NCBI GenBank assembly: GCA_964370375.1
Contig: CAYJIX010000006.1
Location: 1 to 64,000, forward strand
DNA: 64,000 nt
Reading direction: 5' to 3'
Origin: CAYJIX01 sp964370375
GTDB lineage: Bacteria; Desulfobacterota; Desulfovibrionia; Desulfovibrionales; Desulfovibrionaceae
The notes beneath the pieces are model-generated. The model was given only the letters and a program-made list of their open reading frames with translations. It had not been told where the DNA came from and did not search any database. Numbering within the stretch: position 1 is the first letter of the stretch; every line of letters starts with the position of its first letter. The translations under genes and the position numbers were made by a program. Positions 35,170 through 44,556 of this stretch are shown here, piece by piece.

Positions 35170-35858
35170 GCGTGAACCTAGCTGCCCAAGATCGTTCTGT
35201 GTTTCAGGTGCAAGAGATTTTTTACTCCTTACAAGGTGAAGGACGCCATGCAGGACGTGCTGCCGTGTTTTGCCGTTTTGTTGGCTGCAATCTATGGACA
35301 GGCCGCGAAGAAGACCGCGCCACAGCAAAATGTCGCTTTTGTGACACCACGTTTATAGGTGCAACAGGAGAGAAGGGCGGTAGTTATACAGAAGAGGAAC
35401 TTGTAAAGACACTCTGCGCCATGCATCCAAGGGGGCTTGGGCATGATCAGACAAAAAAAGGGCGCCCACTCCTTGTTTTTACAGGGGGTGAGCCTGCGTT
35501 GCAATTAACGGCCAGCCTGCTTTCGCGTCTGCGGCATAGCGGCTTTGAACTGAGTGTAGAAACCAACGGAACCTTGCCTTTACCGGATGGTCTTGACTGG
35601 ATTACGGTAAGTCCCAAGGCAGGTACAAAAATCGTGGTCACACATGGCCACGAGCTCAAGCTTGTTTGGCCGCAACCGAACGCTGCAGCAGACTTTACGC
35701 CCGAACAATTTGTAAATTTGGATTTTGCATACTTTACTCTTCAGCCGTGTGACGGGCCTTGCGTGCAGCAAAATACCATGCAATGCCTCACCTATTGTTT
35801 ACAGCACCCCGTGTGGCATTTGGGATTGCAGTTGCATAAAATTGTGCAAATTCCCTAA
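35166..35858 (+). CDS. queE: 7-Carboxy-7-deazaguanine synthase (radical SAM)
   Basis: Rearranges 6-carboxytetrahydropterin to 7-carboxy-7-deazaguanine. The 230-aa product has EIFYSLQGEGRHAGRAAVF and the atypical QueE cluster motif Cys41-x14-Cys56-x2-Cys59 (VGCNLWTG ... KCRFCDT) instead of the usual CxxxCxxC, then FTGGEPALQ and VETNGT. The ATG at 35166 overlaps the queC stop. A longer frame beginning inside queC is not supported. Together with queC and queF it covers most of preQ1 synthesis; queD is not in the window. Confidence 0.95.
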   Translation: MSVNLAAQDRSVFQVQEIFYSLQGEGRHAGRAAVFCRFVGCNLWTGREEDRATAKCRFCDTTFIGATGEKGGSYTEEELVKTLCAMHPRGLGHDQTKKGRPLLVFTGGEPALQLTASLLSRLRHSGFELSVETNGTLPLPDGLDWITVSPKAGTKIVVTHGHELKLVWPQPNAAADFTPEQFVNLDFAYFTLQPCDGPCVQQNTMQCLTYCLQHPVWHLGLQLHKIVQIP

Positions 35859-35890
35859 TGATCATGATTTATTGTAAGAATACCGTAGCC

Positions 35891-36175
35891 GCCTGTTGAA
35901 AAAATCCTTTGTAAAAGAGCTTGACGAAAATATCAGCGTATCATTTTTCCGCAGGCTTATCAAAAAATTCCCTCTTCGATAACGATGCGAGGAAGGAACG
36001 TTACGGAGACAGACAGCAACGCTATGCGCTTTTCAGTCGACCGTCTGGACAGGCTGTTCAAAAAGTGCTGGAGGCGCGGCAAGCGAAGTTTTTTTCTTAC
36101 GGCATAGGACTCTTCGGTCCATGCCGGAAGAAAAAACAAGCTTAACAAAGTATACTGCGCTTTTTCAACAGCCTG
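35891..36175. repeat. Composite repeat with a nested 126-bp hairpin element
   Basis: GCCTGTTGAAAAAA opens the region at 35891. CAGGCTGTTCAAAAAG at 36050-36065 and CTTTTTCAACAGCCTG at 36160-36175 bound an inner 126-bp unit whose ends are inverted repeats. Inside it, 36090-36110 and 36117-36136 form a long hairpin (CGGCAT/ATGCCG, GGAC/GTCC, T-tract with A-tract). No gene is supported in 35859-36192. The structure resembles a MITE or nested repeat elements. Confidence 0.65.
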
Positions 36176-36192
36176 TTAGGTATGGAGAATAT

Positions 36193-37752
36193 ATGTCCTA
36201 CTACCCCCCCCTACCGTTACCAGCAGAAATGAACGAATGGGATAATCGCGCCAAAGATATGGGCCTTATGCCTTTTGCACTTATGGAAAACGCAGCGCGC
36301 GAAGCCCTGGCAGTGCTTGCAAGTGCCTACGGATGTTTAGAAGGGGCAAAGGTCCTGCTTTTTATGGGCAGTGGCAACAATGGCGGTGATGCAGCTGCCC
36401 TTGCAAGGCACCTTCTTGATGCACAAGCAGAAGTTTTGGTTGTCCATAGTCGCCCCTTGGCAAAATATAGTGGCATAACAAAACAGCATTTGACCTTAGC
36501 CAAACGCTGTGGTGTTGCCTTTCAATCGGCGCAATCGTGGTTGACGGCTAAGGGCGCGCCGGCGTTTGTTCCACATATTGTAGTGGATGGTTTATTGGGT
36601 ACAGGGCTTGGCGGAAATGTGCGCGAGGCAGAATTAGCTCTTATTCAACAGATCAACCTTCTGGCCGCTGGGAGCTTTGTATTGGCATTGGATATCCCCT
36701 CAGGCTTGTCCGGTAGCACAGGAGAACCAATGCCGGAAGCTGTGCGTGCAAAGGTTACTGTAACCTTTGAAGCGGCAAAACCGGGGCTTGTCCTGCCAAA
36801 CGCTCGCCCATGGGTGGGTGATTTGCACGTGCGGCCCATTGGTATTCCACGGGTTATTCGTTCACTTGCTCCGGCTTCGTGGCAGCTCATATCCTCTGCC
36901 TGTGTAAGGGCTGTGCCCCAACCTCGATTTGATTGGCATAAAGGGCGTGCCGGACATGTACTTATTGTAGGTGGCAGTGAAGGCCTTATGGGCGCGCCCA
37001 TGCTTGCCGCAAAAGCAGCTCTGCGTTCCGGGTGTGGCCTTGTAACGCATGCTGCACCAAAGGGTTGTTTTGAGCAGTGCGGTAGCGATTGGCCGGATAT
37101 CATGCGTTTGCCCTTGCCGGGGAATGAATGGAACCATAACCAGCTTGAGGCCGTTTTTACCAAGCTTGAACAATGCGCAGCTCTCGTTTTAGGTCCGGGT
37201 ATTGGGCGCAGTGTCAACACCGTTGCCTTTGTGCAGCGACTGCTACAGCATAAAAACCGTCCAGCGGCGGTGGTGGATGCCGATGCTTTGCATGCACTGA
37301 CATTTGATGCTTCGTCTGACAATGGCTTTGCATGCCTTCGATCTGACGATGTGATCACGCCGCACCCCGGAGAGGCTGCCAGACTGCTTGGCACCACAAG
37401 TGCACAAATTCAGGCAGACCGTTTTGCAGCCTTGCATGCCCTAATGGAAAAAAGTCCTGCTGTATGCCTGCTTAAAGGCGCAGGAACCCTTGTGGGGCAA
37501 AAGGGTAAGGTGGGGGCCATTTCGCCCCATGCCAATCCCTGCCTTGCTGTTGCAGGTTCCGGCGATGTGCTTTCTGGTTGTATTGGTGCTTTACTTGCCC
37601 AAGGGATAGAAGGTTATGACGCAGCGTGTGCCGCTGTGCAGCTTCATGCCATGGCAGGTTCATTCATGGCCAAAACATACCCTTTGCGCGGCAATACGGC
37701 CTCACAATTGGCTGACGCGCTGCCTTTGGTTTATCAATACGACACAGTTTAA
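36193..37752 (+). CDS. nnrD: Bifunctional NAD(P)HX epimerase/dehydratase
   Basis: Repairs hydrated NADH/NADPH. In the 519-aa fusion, residues 1-230 form the epimerase (YjeF N-terminal, NnrE-like) with MENAAREAL, FMGSGNNGGDAAALARHL, VVDGLLGTGLGG and LALDIPSGL. Residues 250-515 form the ADP/ATP-dependent dehydratase (NnrD) with AGHVLIVGGSEGLMGAPMLA, LGPGIGRS, VDADALHAL, ITPHPGEAARLL, and GSGDVLSGCIGALL. The ATG at 36193 has TGGAGAA upstream; earlier codons would lie in the repeat element. Confidence 0.93.
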   Translation: MSYYPPLPLPAEMNEWDNRAKDMGLMPFALMENAAREALAVLASAYGCLEGAKVLLFMGSGNNGGDAAALARHLLDAQAEVLVVHSRPLAKYSGITKQHLTLAKRCGVAFQSAQSWLTAKGAPAFVPHIVVDGLLGTGLGGNVREAELALIQQINLLAAGSFVLALDIPSGLSGSTGEPMPEAVRAKVTVTFEAAKPGLVLPNARPWVGDLHVRPIGIPRVIRSLAPASWQLISSACVRAVPQPRFDWHKGRAGHVLIVGGSEGLMGAPMLAAKAALRSGCGLVTHAAPKGCFEQCGSDWPDIMRLPLPGNEWNHNQLEAVFTKLEQCAALVLGPGIGRSVNTVAFVQRLLQHKNRPAAVVDADALHALTFDASSDNGFACLRSDDVITPHPGEAARLLGTTSAQIQADRFAALHALMEKSPAVCLLKGAGTLVGQKGKVGAISPHANPCLAVAGSGDVLSGCIGALLAQGIEGYDAACAAVQLHAMAGSFMAKTYPLRGNTASQLADALPLVYQYDTV

Positions 37753-37891
37753 TTGTAAACACGTGCCTTGTTTTTTAGCATAGGCTCATGAAAACCGCTT
37801 TTTTTTACGCACATGAATAGTTCAGAATATAACGCGAAAAAACTATATATGCCGATAGTAAAAAAACATTCAAAAAAGTTGAAAAAAAAGC

Positions 37892-37921
37892 TTGACTCGT
37901 TCAAGCATCTTGCCGTATAAA
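37892..37921 (+). promoter_or_regulatory. Sigma-70-type promoter of the ribosomal protein operon
   Basis: TTGACT (37892-37897) and TATAAA (37916-37921) are 18 bp apart and preceded by an A-rich tract (37861-37890) resembling an UP element. Transcription from near 37928 would give a leader of about 480 nt before rpsJ. Confidence 0.7.
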
Positions 37922-37927
37922 TCTTTT

Positions 37928-38205
37928 TCTCACTTCGAGTGAGCAAATCCCTGGGCGGCAGGGAAGGGCAGTTTTACACTGCTCTGCGACACTAACTGTA
38001 TAGTTAGTTTTGACATTTTGCAGGCGTCACTGAATGCCGTAAGGATGTCAAGCCGTTTCAGCAAGTAATTTGCTGTAAAGGTCTTGTGTGGGGCTTCGGC
38101 CCTAAGGTGACCCTGCTAGATCACCTGTCATTTTGGATCCATTCCAATAAGGGCAGGCTGGCAACAAGGGTGACGTATTGTGATGGAACCGGATTTAAGC
38201 CAGCT
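37928..38205 (+). ncRNA. Highly structured leader RNA upstream of rpsJ
   Basis: A dense series of local hairpins follows the promoter: CTCACT/AGTGAG (37929-37943), CCCTG/CAGGG (37949-37963), GCAGT/ACTGC (37968-37982), ACTAACT/AGTTAGT (37991-38008), CAGCAA/TTGCTG (38059-38075), the UUCG-tetraloop GGGC-TTCG-GCCC (38091-38102), AGGTGA/TCACCT (38105-38126) and GCTGGC/GCCAGC (38157-38204). It matches no RNA family I know, and it is unlike the E. coli S10 leader. It could be an autoregulatory ribosomal-protein leader or a processed small RNA. The boundaries are estimates. Confidence 0.5.
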
Positions 38206-38290
38206 GCTCAATCCTATATTCTCCGCACAAAACGTCGACATACTCCCCGATGAGTATGGTAAACTTGCTTGCCATTTTTTTGGTCTTTAG
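38183..38290 (+). CDS. Candidate 35-codon leader ORF before rpsJ
   Basis: An ATG at 38183 opens a 35-aa frame beginning MEPDLSQLLNPIFS and ending ACHFFGL, closed by TAG at 38288. Its amino-acid composition is ordinary, unlike random translation. A G-rich AGGGTGA lies about 11 nt upstream, too far for a good ribosome-binding site. A hairpin GGTCAA/TTGACC (38299-38324) follows. It could be a leader peptide controlling the ribosomal protein operon, or chance. I do not recognise the sequence. Confidence 0.3.
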   Translation: MEPDLSQLLNPIFSAQNVDILPDEYGKLACHFFGL

Positions 38291-38411
38291 CTTGGGTCGG
38301 TCAAGAAGCAGATGCCTTTTGACCACTTGGTTAGGAACAATGGTTCCCCTGATATTGCTGCTATTTCAGCAGGCAGTTGGGGGGTATTGCCAGATAACGG
38401 AGTAAGCGAAC

Positions 38412-38729
38412 ATGACGACAGTGAGCAGTGATCGTATCCGTATAAAGCTCAAGGCTTACGATTACCGCATCCTTGACAAGGCTGTGGCGGAAATCGTCGA
38501 TACGGCGCGGAACACGGGCGCAGGCGTGGCGGGGCCAATCCCTTTGCCCACACGTATTCATAAATACACAGTAAACCGTTCTGTGCACGTGGACAAGAAG
38601 TCTAGAGAGCAGTTTGAAATGCGCATCCACAAGCGTCTTATGGATATTCTTGAACCCACGCAGCAAACTGTGGATGCCCTTGGCAAACTCAGTCTGCCTG
38701 CCGGTGTGGATGTGGAAATCAAGCTTTAG
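38412..38729 (+). CDS. rpsJ: Ribosomal protein S10
   Basis: Small-subunit head protein, 105 aa. It is also NusE, the NusB partner in transcription antitermination. The sequence starts with [17 protein letters not shown] and has the family loop GPIPLPT, the extended hairpin contacting S14 and 16S rRNA, and the C-terminal [11 protein letters not shown]. First gene of the S10 operon. GGAG lies 11 nt before the ATG. Confidence 0.98.
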   Translation: MTTVSSDRIRIKLKAYDYRILDKAVAEIVDTARNTGAGVAGPIPLPTRIHKYTVNRSVHVDKKSREQFEMRIHKRLMDILEPTQQTVDALGKLSLPAGVDVEIKL

Positions 38730-38740
38730 CGAGGAATGTC

Positions 38741-39370
38741 ATGGCTGAGAAAATGGGAATTTTGGGTCGAAAGCTTGGCATGACCCGCATCTTCGCAGAA
38801 GATGGCAGTGCGGTTACTGTCACAGTAATTGAAGCAGGTCCTTGCCCTATTACCCAGGTCAAGACTGTGGAAAGTGACGGCTATAATGCATTGCAAATTG
38901 CTTTTGTTGAAGGCAAAGCTAAGCATGTTAATAAGGCGTTGCAAGGACATTTTGCCAAGGCCGGCAAGGGGCTTTTCCGTAAAGTGCGTGAAATACGCCT
39001 TGAAGGTGCACCCACAATGGCTGTTGGCGATACCCTTGAAGCCACATTATTTACCGCTGGCGAGCGCGTAAAGGTCACCGGAACAAGCCTTGGTAAAGGC
39101 TATCAAGGTGTTATGCGCCGCTGGAACTTTAAAGGCTCTAAGGATACACACGGTTGCGAAAAGGTACACCGCTCCGGCGGCTCCATTGGTAACAATACCT
39201 TTCCGGGCCACGTGTTTAAAGGCAAAAAAATGGCCGGTCACTGGGGAAATGAACGGGTAACTGTTCAAAACCTTGAAGTTGTAGACGTGTACGCAGAAGA
39301 CAACGTGATCCTTATCCGTGGTTCTGTACCTGGCCCCAAGAACGGTCTCGTTCTTGTGCGTAAGCAGTAG
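38741..39370 (+). CDS. rplC: Ribosomal protein L3
   Basis: Binds near the 23S rRNA 3' domain and the peptidyl-transferase centre; nucleates large-subunit assembly. The 209-aa length is normal. It starts [18 protein letters not shown] and has the central finger [19 protein letters not shown]. Where E. coli has the glutamine methylated by PrmB, this sequence appears to have Asn. It begins 11 nt after rpsJ with GAGGA before the ATG. Confidence 0.98.
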   Translation: MAEKMGILGRKLGMTRIFAEDGSAVTVTVIEAGPCPITQVKTVESDGYNALQIAFVEGKAKHVNKALQGHFAKAGKGLFRKVREIRLEGAPTMAVGDTLEATLFTAGERVKVTGTSLGKGYQGVMRRWNFKGSKDTHGCEKVHRSGGSIGNNTFPGHVFKGKKMAGHWGNERVTVQNLEVVDVYAEDNVILIRGSVPGPKNGLVLVRKQ

Positions 39371-39384
39371 TTGGGAGAAAAACA

Positions 39385-40005
39385 ATGGCTGTCGTGAAAA
39401 TGTACAATCAGAACAAGCAGGAAGCAGGGGATGTGACCTTAGCTCCTGAAGTGTTCGAAGTCGCGGTGAGACCGGAAATTCTCCATCTCGTGGTACGAGC
39501 CCAGTTGGCTGCTCGTCGGGCAGGAACCCATAAAACCAAAACACGTGCATATGTATCAGGCGGTGGGGCAAAGCCTTGGCGTCAAAAAGGTACAGGCCGT
39601 GCTCGTGCTGGCTCTAACCGTTCCCCCATCTGGCGCGGTGGTGCTATCATTTTTGGGCCTCAGCCTCGCGACTATAGCTTTAAGGTGAACAAGAAGATCA
39701 GAAAATTGGCTTTGCGTATGGCTTTGTCCTCACGCCTTGCCGCAGGTTCACTTGTGGTTGTCAACGCCATTGACTTGGCTGAACCTAAAACCAAATTGTT
39801 TGCTCAAGTGGCAAGCACCTTGGGTTTAGAAAAAGCTTTGATCATTGCGCCTGAAGCAAACCGCAACCTTGCGCTGTCTTCTCGTAATCTGCCCGGCTTT
39901 ACACTGACCACACCTGAAGGGCTCAGTGTTTATGAAATCTTAAAGCACAAACACTTGGTGCTTTTGGAAGGGGCTGTTGAACCTATTACAGCCCGGCTGA
40001 AATAA
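39385..40005 (+). CDS. rplD: Ribosomal protein L4
   Basis: The 206-aa protein has a globular domain and an internal loop (KTRAYVSGGGAKPWRQKGTG with RARAGSNRSPIWRGG) that lines the exit tunnel. In gammaproteobacteria L4 represses its own operon through the S10 leader. That mechanism is not established here, although a structured leader is present upstream. Confidence 0.98.
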   Translation: MAVVKMYNQNKQEAGDVTLAPEVFEVAVRPEILHLVVRAQLAARRAGTHKTKTRAYVSGGGAKPWRQKGTGRARAGSNRSPIWRGGAIIFGPQPRDYSFKVNKKIRKLALRMALSSRLAAGSLVVVNAIDLAEPKTKLFAQVASTLGLEKALIIAPEANRNLALSSRNLPGFTLTTPEGLSVYEILKHKHLVLLEGAVEPITARLK

Positions 40006-40015
40006 GAGGTTCGTC

Positions 40016-40303
40016 ATGGATTATACACAAATTTTATTGCGCCCCGTTGTGACGGAAAAAGCGACCAGCGTGCGTGAGCTTGCCAATCAGGTAGCTTTTT
40101 ACGTGCACCCCGAGGCCAACAAGATAGAGATAAAGCGGGCTGTGGAAGCGGCTTTTAATGTAAAAGTAGCTGATGTAAACGTGGTGACCAAGCGTCCCAT
40201 GGTACGTATGAAAAACCGCCGTCTTTCGCATGTTGCTGGTTCACGTAAAGCCTATGTGACCCTTGCACCCGGCGAAAAGATTGAGTTTTTTGAGGGAGTA
40301 TAG
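40016..40303 (+). CDS. rplW: Ribosomal protein L23
   Basis: Tunnel-exit protein of 95 aa that docks trigger factor and SRP. Begins with the family phrase [12 protein letters not shown] and contains [19 protein letters not shown] and VNVVTKRPM. It starts 10 nt after rplD, with AGAGGT before the ATG. Confidence 0.98.
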   Translation: MDYTQILLRPVVTEKATSVRELANQVAFYVHPEANKIEIKRAVEAAFNVKVADVNVVTKRPMVRMKNRRLSHVAGSRKAYVTLAPGEKIEFFEGV

Positions 40304-40305
40304 TC

Positions 40306-41136
40306 ATGGCTGTGCGGAAACTTAAACCTACCTCGGCCGGACGTAGATTCCAAACGGTTTCTGATTTTGCAGAAATCACAAGAACTACGCCTGAGAAATC
40401 TCTCACCGAGGGCATCAATAAAAAAGCCGGGCGTAATAACCATGGCCGTATCACCAGCCGTCGTCGCGGTGGCGGTGTTAAACGTCGGTACAGAATCATC
40501 GACTTTAAGCGTAACAAAGTGGACATCGAAGCCACAGTAGCGCATATCGAATATGATCCTAACCGCACGGCGCGTATTGCACTTTTGCATTACAAAGATG
40601 GTGAAAAACGCTACATTTTGGCTCCCCATGGGATCAAACAAGGCGATAAGGTGCAAGCAGGATTAAAGGCTGACATTAAGCCGGGTAACGCCCTGCCCAT
40701 GAGCAGTATCCCTGTTGGTACCATCATCCATAATATTGAGTTGCATCCGGGCAAAGGCGGTCAGTTTTGCCGCTCTGCCGGAACCTATGCGCAGCTCGTC
40801 GCCAAGGAAGGCAAATACGCCCTTTTGCGTATGCCCTCTGGTGAAGTGCGCAAAGTCCTTGCCATGGGCCTAGCTACGGTTGGTCAAGTTGGTAACGTGC
40901 AGCACGAAAATATATCACTTGGCAAGGCCGGCCGTAATCGTTGGCTTGGCCGTCGCCCCAAGGTTCGTGGTGTTGCCATGAACCCCATTGACCACCCCTT
41001 AGGCGGTGGTGAAGGCAGAAGCTCCGGCGGTCGCCATCCGGTGACGCCGTGGGGTGTGCCCACTAAGGGCTACAAGACCCGTGATAAGAAAAAGCCCTCG
41101 TCGCGACTGATTGTTAAACGTCGCGGCCAGAAGTAG
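40306..41136 (+). CDS. rplB: Ribosomal protein L2
   Basis: Large-subunit core protein needed for subunit joining and peptidyl transfer, 276 aa. It has an OB-fold and an SH3-like barrel, [19 protein letters not shown] near the N-terminus, and the conserved C-terminal [18 protein letters not shown]. The invariant His of GGRHP (His229 in E. coli) is present. It begins 2 nt after rplW. Confidence 0.98.
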   Translation: MAVRKLKPTSAGRRFQTVSDFAEITRTTPEKSLTEGINKKAGRNNHGRITSRRRGGGVKRRYRIIDFKRNKVDIEATVAHIEYDPNRTARIALLHYKDGEKRYILAPHGIKQGDKVQAGLKADIKPGNALPMSSIPVGTIIHNIELHPGKGGQFCRSAGTYAQLVAKEGKYALLRMPSGEVRKVLAMGLATVGQVGNVQHENISLGKAGRNRWLGRRPKVRGVAMNPIDHPLGGGEGRSSGGRHPVTPWGVPTKGYKTRDKKKPSSRLIVKRRGQK

Positions 41137-41145
41137 GAGCCTCTC

Positions 41146-41427
41146 ATGCCCAGATCACTAAAAAAAGGTCCCTTTGTGGATGACCACCTTATGAAAAAGG
41201 TGGACAAGGCGGTTGAAAGCAATGACCGCCGCGTGATCAAAACTTGGTCACGCAGATCAACGGTGCTTCCGGAAATGGTGGGTTTCACCTTTGCGGTGCA
41301 CAACGGCAAAAAGTTTTTGCCTGTGTTTGTTACAGAGAATATGGTAGGTCATAAACTTGGGGAATTTGCTCCCACAAGGACCTACTACGGTCATGCTGCC
41401 GATAAAAAGTCTAAGGCCAAAAAGTAA
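41146..41427 (+). CDS. rpsS: Ribosomal protein S19
   Basis: Head protein of 93 aa that contacts S13 and the A-site finger. It starts with [18 protein letters not shown] and contains [19 protein letters not shown] and [16 protein letters not shown], all family standard. GGAG lies 7-8 nt before the ATG. Confidence 0.98.
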   Translation: MPRSLKKGPFVDDHLMKKVDKAVESNDRRVIKTWSRRSTVLPEMVGFTFAVHNGKKFLPVFVTENMVGHKLGEFAPTRTYYGHAADKKSKAKK

Positions 41428-41438
41428 CGGGTGACGCT

Positions 41439-41777
41439 ATGGAATCAAAAGCTATCGCTAAATTCGTGCGTGTATCGCCGCGCAAAGCTCGGCTTGTTGC
41501 CCGGAACGTAAGAGGCATGGAAGTTGAAAAGGCCATGAACATTTTACGCTTCACGCCCAACAAACCGGCAGACATCATTCTTGGTGTGGTGCGTTCTGCT
41601 TTGGCTAACGCCGAGCACAATGCCAGCATGGACGTGGACTCTTTACGTATCAAGGAAATCCTTGTGAACGAAGGGCCCACTTGGAAGCGCTTTATGCCTC
41701 GTGCCCAAGGGCGCGCAACGCATATTCGTAAGCGCACCAGCCACATCACCGTGATACTTGCAGAAGGACAGGAATAG
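41439..41777 (+). CDS. rplV: Ribosomal protein L22
   Basis: Tunnel-constriction protein of 112 aa. [18 protein letters not shown] opens the globular part, followed by ALANAEHN. The beta-hairpin loop [20 protein letters not shown] reaches the exit tunnel, where macrolide-resistance changes occur in other bacteria; no deletion is evident here. Confidence 0.98.
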   Translation: MESKAIAKFVRVSPRKARLVARNVRGMEVEKAMNILRFTPNKPADIILGVVRSALANAEHNASMDVDSLRIKEILVNEGPTWKRFMPRAQGRATHIRKRTSHITVILAEGQE

Positions 41778-41779
41778 TC

Positions 41780-42421
41780 ATGGGTCAGAAAGTACATCCA
41801 TACGGATTCAGGCTTGGGTATAACAAAAACTGGCAATCACGCTGGTTTAGCAAAAAAGATTACCCCGCCTTCGTCTTTGAGGACCATGAAATCCGCAAAT
41901 ACGTGAAGAAGTTGTTGTATGCAGCCGGTATTTCCAAGATTGAGCTTGAACGTGCCGGTGGAAAAATACGTCTGATTCTTTCTACAGCCCGTCCAGGTAT
42001 CGTTATTGGGCGTAAAGGCGTGGAAATTGAAAAGCTACGTGGTGATTTGAGCAAAAAATTCAATAAAGAATTTTCGCTTGAAGTGAACGAAATCCGCCGT
42101 CCGGAAGTGGATGCTCAGCTTGTGGCAGAAAACATTGCCATGCAGCTTGAGCGTCGTGTGGCATTTCGTCGCGCCATGAAGCGCACGGTAACCATGTCAC
42201 GTAAATTTGGTGCTGAAGGCATTAAAGTTACGTGTTCCGGCCGCCTTGCCGGTGCTGAAATAGCCCGGACGGAATGGTATCGTGACGGCCGCGTGCCGCT
42301 GCAAACACTTCGCGCCGATATTGATTATGGCTTTGCTGAAGCCCGTACAACCTACGGGATCATCGGAGTCAAGGCGTGGATTTACAAAGGTGAAATCCTT
42401 GACAAAGAGGTTGAAAGGTAA
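41780..42421 (+). CDS. rpsC: Ribosomal protein S3
   Basis: mRNA-entry protein with helicase-site basic residues, 213 aa. It starts [18 protein letters not shown]. The KH domain shows [14 protein letters not shown], and the C-terminal domain shows [20 protein letters not shown] and YKGE. Its stop overlaps the rplP start (TAATG), so the two are coupled. Confidence 0.98.
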   Translation: MGQKVHPYGFRLGYNKNWQSRWFSKKDYPAFVFEDHEIRKYVKKLLYAAGISKIELERAGGKIRLILSTARPGIVIGRKGVEIEKLRGDLSKKFNKEFSLEVNEIRRPEVDAQLVAENIAMQLERRVAFRRAMKRTVTMSRKFGAEGIKVTCSGRLAGAEIARTEWYRDGRVPLQTLRADIDYGFAEARTTYGIIGVKAWIYKGEILDKEVER

Positions 42422-42834
42422 TGCTTGCCCCCAAGAAAGTAAAATTTCGCAAATGGCAAAAAGGTCGCCTTCGTGGTGCTGCCACTCGTGGCTCTACCAT
42501 TTCATTTGGTGACATTGGCCTAAAAACTGTGGAACACGGCAAGCTGACGAGCCAGCAGATCGAAGCCGCTCGTATTGCTATGATGCGTCATATCCGCCGT
42601 GGTGGTAAGGTGTGGATTCGGGTTTTTCCTGATCGTCCCGTAACAGCCAAACCCCTTGAAACTCGTCAGGGCAGTGGTAAAGGGTCCCCCGTGGGTTGGT
42701 GCGCGCCTGTTAAACCTGGGCGTATCTTGTACGAGATCAAAGGTGTAAGCCTTGAACTTGCAAAAGAAGCCCTCATTCGTGCATCGCACAAACTGCCGGT
42801 GAAAACCACCATCGTAGTGCGGGAGGGGCTATAA
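42421..42834 (+). CDS. rplP: Ribosomal protein L16
   Basis: The 137-aa protein helps position A-site t[22 protein letters not shown] is typical, as are the [13 protein letters not shown] and [19 protein letters not shown] segments near the PTC. Start and stop both overlap the adjacent genes by one base (TAATG). Confidence 0.98.
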   Translation: MLAPKKVKFRKWQKGRLRGAATRGSTISFGDIGLKTVEHGKLTSQQIEAARIAMMRHIRRGGKVWIRVFPDRPVTAKPLETRQGSGKGSPVGWCAPVKPGRILYEIKGVSLELAKEALIRASHKLPVKTTIVVREGL

Positions 42835-43019
42835 TGAAAGCCAATGAACTTAAAGGGCTTGGCAAGGACGAGCTCCTTGCAAAGCTTGCCTCTGAAAGGC
42901 AGGAATTGTTTAACCTCCGCTTTCAGCATGCCACAGCGCAGCTTGAAAAAACATCTTCGATTCCTGCAACCAGGAAGAAGATTGCGCGGATTTTGACCAT
43001 CCTGAAGGAAAAGGAATAG
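42834..43019 (+). CDS. rpmC: Ribosomal protein L29
   Basis: Two-helix protein of 61 aa near the tunnel exit. It has ELKGLGKDELLAKLASERQE and LFNLRFQHATAQLEKTS, the usual LFNLR(F)Q signature, and ends with ARILTILKEKE. Coupled to rplP by a one-base overlap. Confidence 0.97.
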   Translation: MKANELKGLGKDELLAKLASERQELFNLRFQHATAQLEKTSSIPATRKKIARILTILKEKE

Positions 43020-43021
43020 CC

Positions 43022-43288
43022 ATGTCTGAAGCCATGGAACACCGCAAAGGGCGGATGCTCACAGGGGTTGTGATCAGCGATAAAAGCGACAAAACCATTG
43101 TTGTTCGCGTTGAAACCTTGATCAAGCATCCTTTATTGAAAAAATATGTTCGCCGTCGTACCAAGTTTACAGCCCATGACCCCAACAATGAATGTGGCAT
43201 TGGTGATACGGTGCAAATAGTAGAATTTCGACCCATGAGCCGCAATAAACGCTGGCATCTTGTGTCTATTCTTGAAAAGGCCGTGTAG
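43022..43288 (+). CDS. rpsQ: Ribosomal protein S17
   Basis: Primary 16S rRNA-binding OB-fold protein of 88 aa. RMLTGVVISDKSDKTIVVRV and HPLLKKYVRRRTKFTAHDP, followed by GDTVQIVEFRPMSRNKRW, are the expected motifs. It starts 2 nt after rpmC with AAGGAATAG before the ATG. Confidence 0.97.
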   Translation: MSEAMEHRKGRMLTGVVISDKSDKTIVVRVETLIKHPLLKKYVRRRTKFTAHDPNNECGIGDTVQIVEFRPMSRNKRWHLVSILEKAV

Positions 43289-43297
43289 GAGTATATC

Positions 43298-43666
43298 ATG
43301 ATTCAGGTAGAATCCATGCTTCAGGTGGCCGATAACTCCGGTGCCAAAAAAGTTGCCTGCATTAAGGTGCTTGGCGGCTCACACCGACGTTATGCCACAG
43401 TTGGCGACATCATAATGGTGTCAGTAAAAGAAGCCATACCGCATAGTAAAGTAAAAAAAGGCGATGTGATGCAAGCTGTTATCGTACGCACAAGCAAAGA
43501 AGTGCGTCGCGTTGACGGATCCTACATCCGCTTTGATACAAACGCTGCTGTGCTGTTATCCAAGCAGGGTGAACCTATTGGAACGCGCATCTTTGGGCCT
43601 GTGGCGCGCGAACTTCGTGCCCGCAATTTTACAAAGATTGTGTCATTGGCACCAGAAGTGCTGTAG
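43298..43666 (+). CDS. rplN: Ribosomal protein L14
   Basis: Subunit-interface protein and RsfS docking site, 122 aa. It starts [19 protein letters not shown] and contains [17 protein letters not shown] and the C-terminal [18 protein letters not shown]. First gene in the part of the cluster equivalent to the E. coli spc operon; no separate promoter is evident. Confidence 0.98.
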   Translation: MIQVESMLQVADNSGAKKVACIKVLGGSHRRYATVGDIIMVSVKEAIPHSKVKKGDVMQAVIVRTSKEVRRVDGSYIRFDTNAAVLLSKQGEPIGTRIFGPVARELRARNFTKIVSLAPEVL

Positions 43667-43675
43667 GAAATCAAC

Positions 43676-43996
43676 ATGAAACAGTTTCGTATTCATAAAG
43701 ATGACAAAGTGATGGTCATTGCAGGCAAGGATCAAGGCAAAATCGGTAAGGTTTTGAAAATCCTGCGCAAGCATGATCGAGTAGTTGTGGAAAAGGTGAA
43801 CATGGCTAAACGCAATGTGAAACCCAATCCCTATCGTCGTGAACCCGGCGGCATTGTTGACAAGGAAATGCCAATCCATGTGTCTAATCTCATGGTTGTA
43901 TGCCCTTCCTGCTCTGCTCCCACCCGTGTAGGCTATCGCCGCACGGAGGACGGAGACAAAATCCGCTTCTGCAAAAAGTGCAACGCAACACTATAG
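43676..43996 (+). CDS. rplX: Ribosomal protein L24 with C-terminal zinc-ribbon-like motif
   Basis: Early 23S rRNA-binding assembly protein, 106 aa. A KOW motif ([18 protein letters not shown]) and [15 protein letters not shown] are visible. The C-terminus carries two CxxC pairs, [10 protein letters not shown] and FCKKCNATL, which could bind zinc. E. coli L24 lacks these, but many other bacteria have them. Confidence 0.97.
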   Translation: MKQFRIHKDDKVMVIAGKDQGKIGKVLKILRKHDRVVVEKVNMAKRNVKPNPYRREPGGIVDKEMPIHVSNLMVVCPSCSAPTRVGYRRTEDGDKIRFCKKCNATL

Positions 43997-44006
43997 GTGA
44001 CATCCC

Positions 44007-44546
44007 ATGACCCGTCTTGAAACTATGTACCGCGAACAGGTAGTTCCAGTATTGCAAAAGGAGTTTTCTTATGAATCTCCCATGCAGATCCCTGGAATTG
44101 TAAAGGTTTCGCTGAACATTGGCCTTGGTGCCGCAAGCCAGAACAACAAGCTCATGGAAGAAACGATCAATGAGCTCACTCTGATTGCCGGACAAAAAGC
44201 TGTGGTAACCCGTGCAAAAAAATCCATTGCTGCATTTAAGTTACGTGAAGGCATGCCCATTGGTGCTCGTGTGACCTTACGAAAGGAGCGCATGTGGGAC
44301 TTCCTTGACAAGCTTGTAAATTTTGCTTTACCTCGCGTTCGCGACTTTCGCGGAATTGCAGACAGAGGGTTTGACGGTCGTGGCAATTTCACCCTAGGTA
44401 TCAAGGAACATTCCATCTTCCCTGAATTGGAAGTGGATCGCATTGATAATCCTAAGGGTATGAATATTACCATCGTAACCACCGCCACAACAGATAAAGA
44501 AGGCAAGTTTTTGTTAGAAAAACTTGGCATGCCTTTCAGAAAGTAA
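44007..44546 (+). CDS. rplE: Ribosomal protein L5
   Basis: Binds 5S rRNA and contacts P-site tRNA, 179 aa. [43 protein letters not shown] and [15 protein letters not shown] are all present. It starts 10 nt after rplX. AAGGAG just after its stop serves rpsN. Confidence 0.98.
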   Translation: MTRLETMYREQVVPVLQKEFSYESPMQIPGIVKVSLNIGLGAASQNNKLMEETINELTLIAGQKAVVTRAKKSIAAFKLREGMPIGARVTLRKERMWDFLDKLVNFALPRVRDFRGIADRGFDGRGNFTLGIKEHSIFPELEVDRIDNPKGMNITIVTTATTDKEGKFLLEKLGMPFRK

Positions 44547-44556
44547 GGAGCCCATT

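Noticed and set aside
36121..36192. Upstream extension of the NAD(P)HX repair gene by 24 codons
   Set aside because: The extension lies in the repeat element, and ATG 36193 has its own ribosome-binding site and matches the family start.
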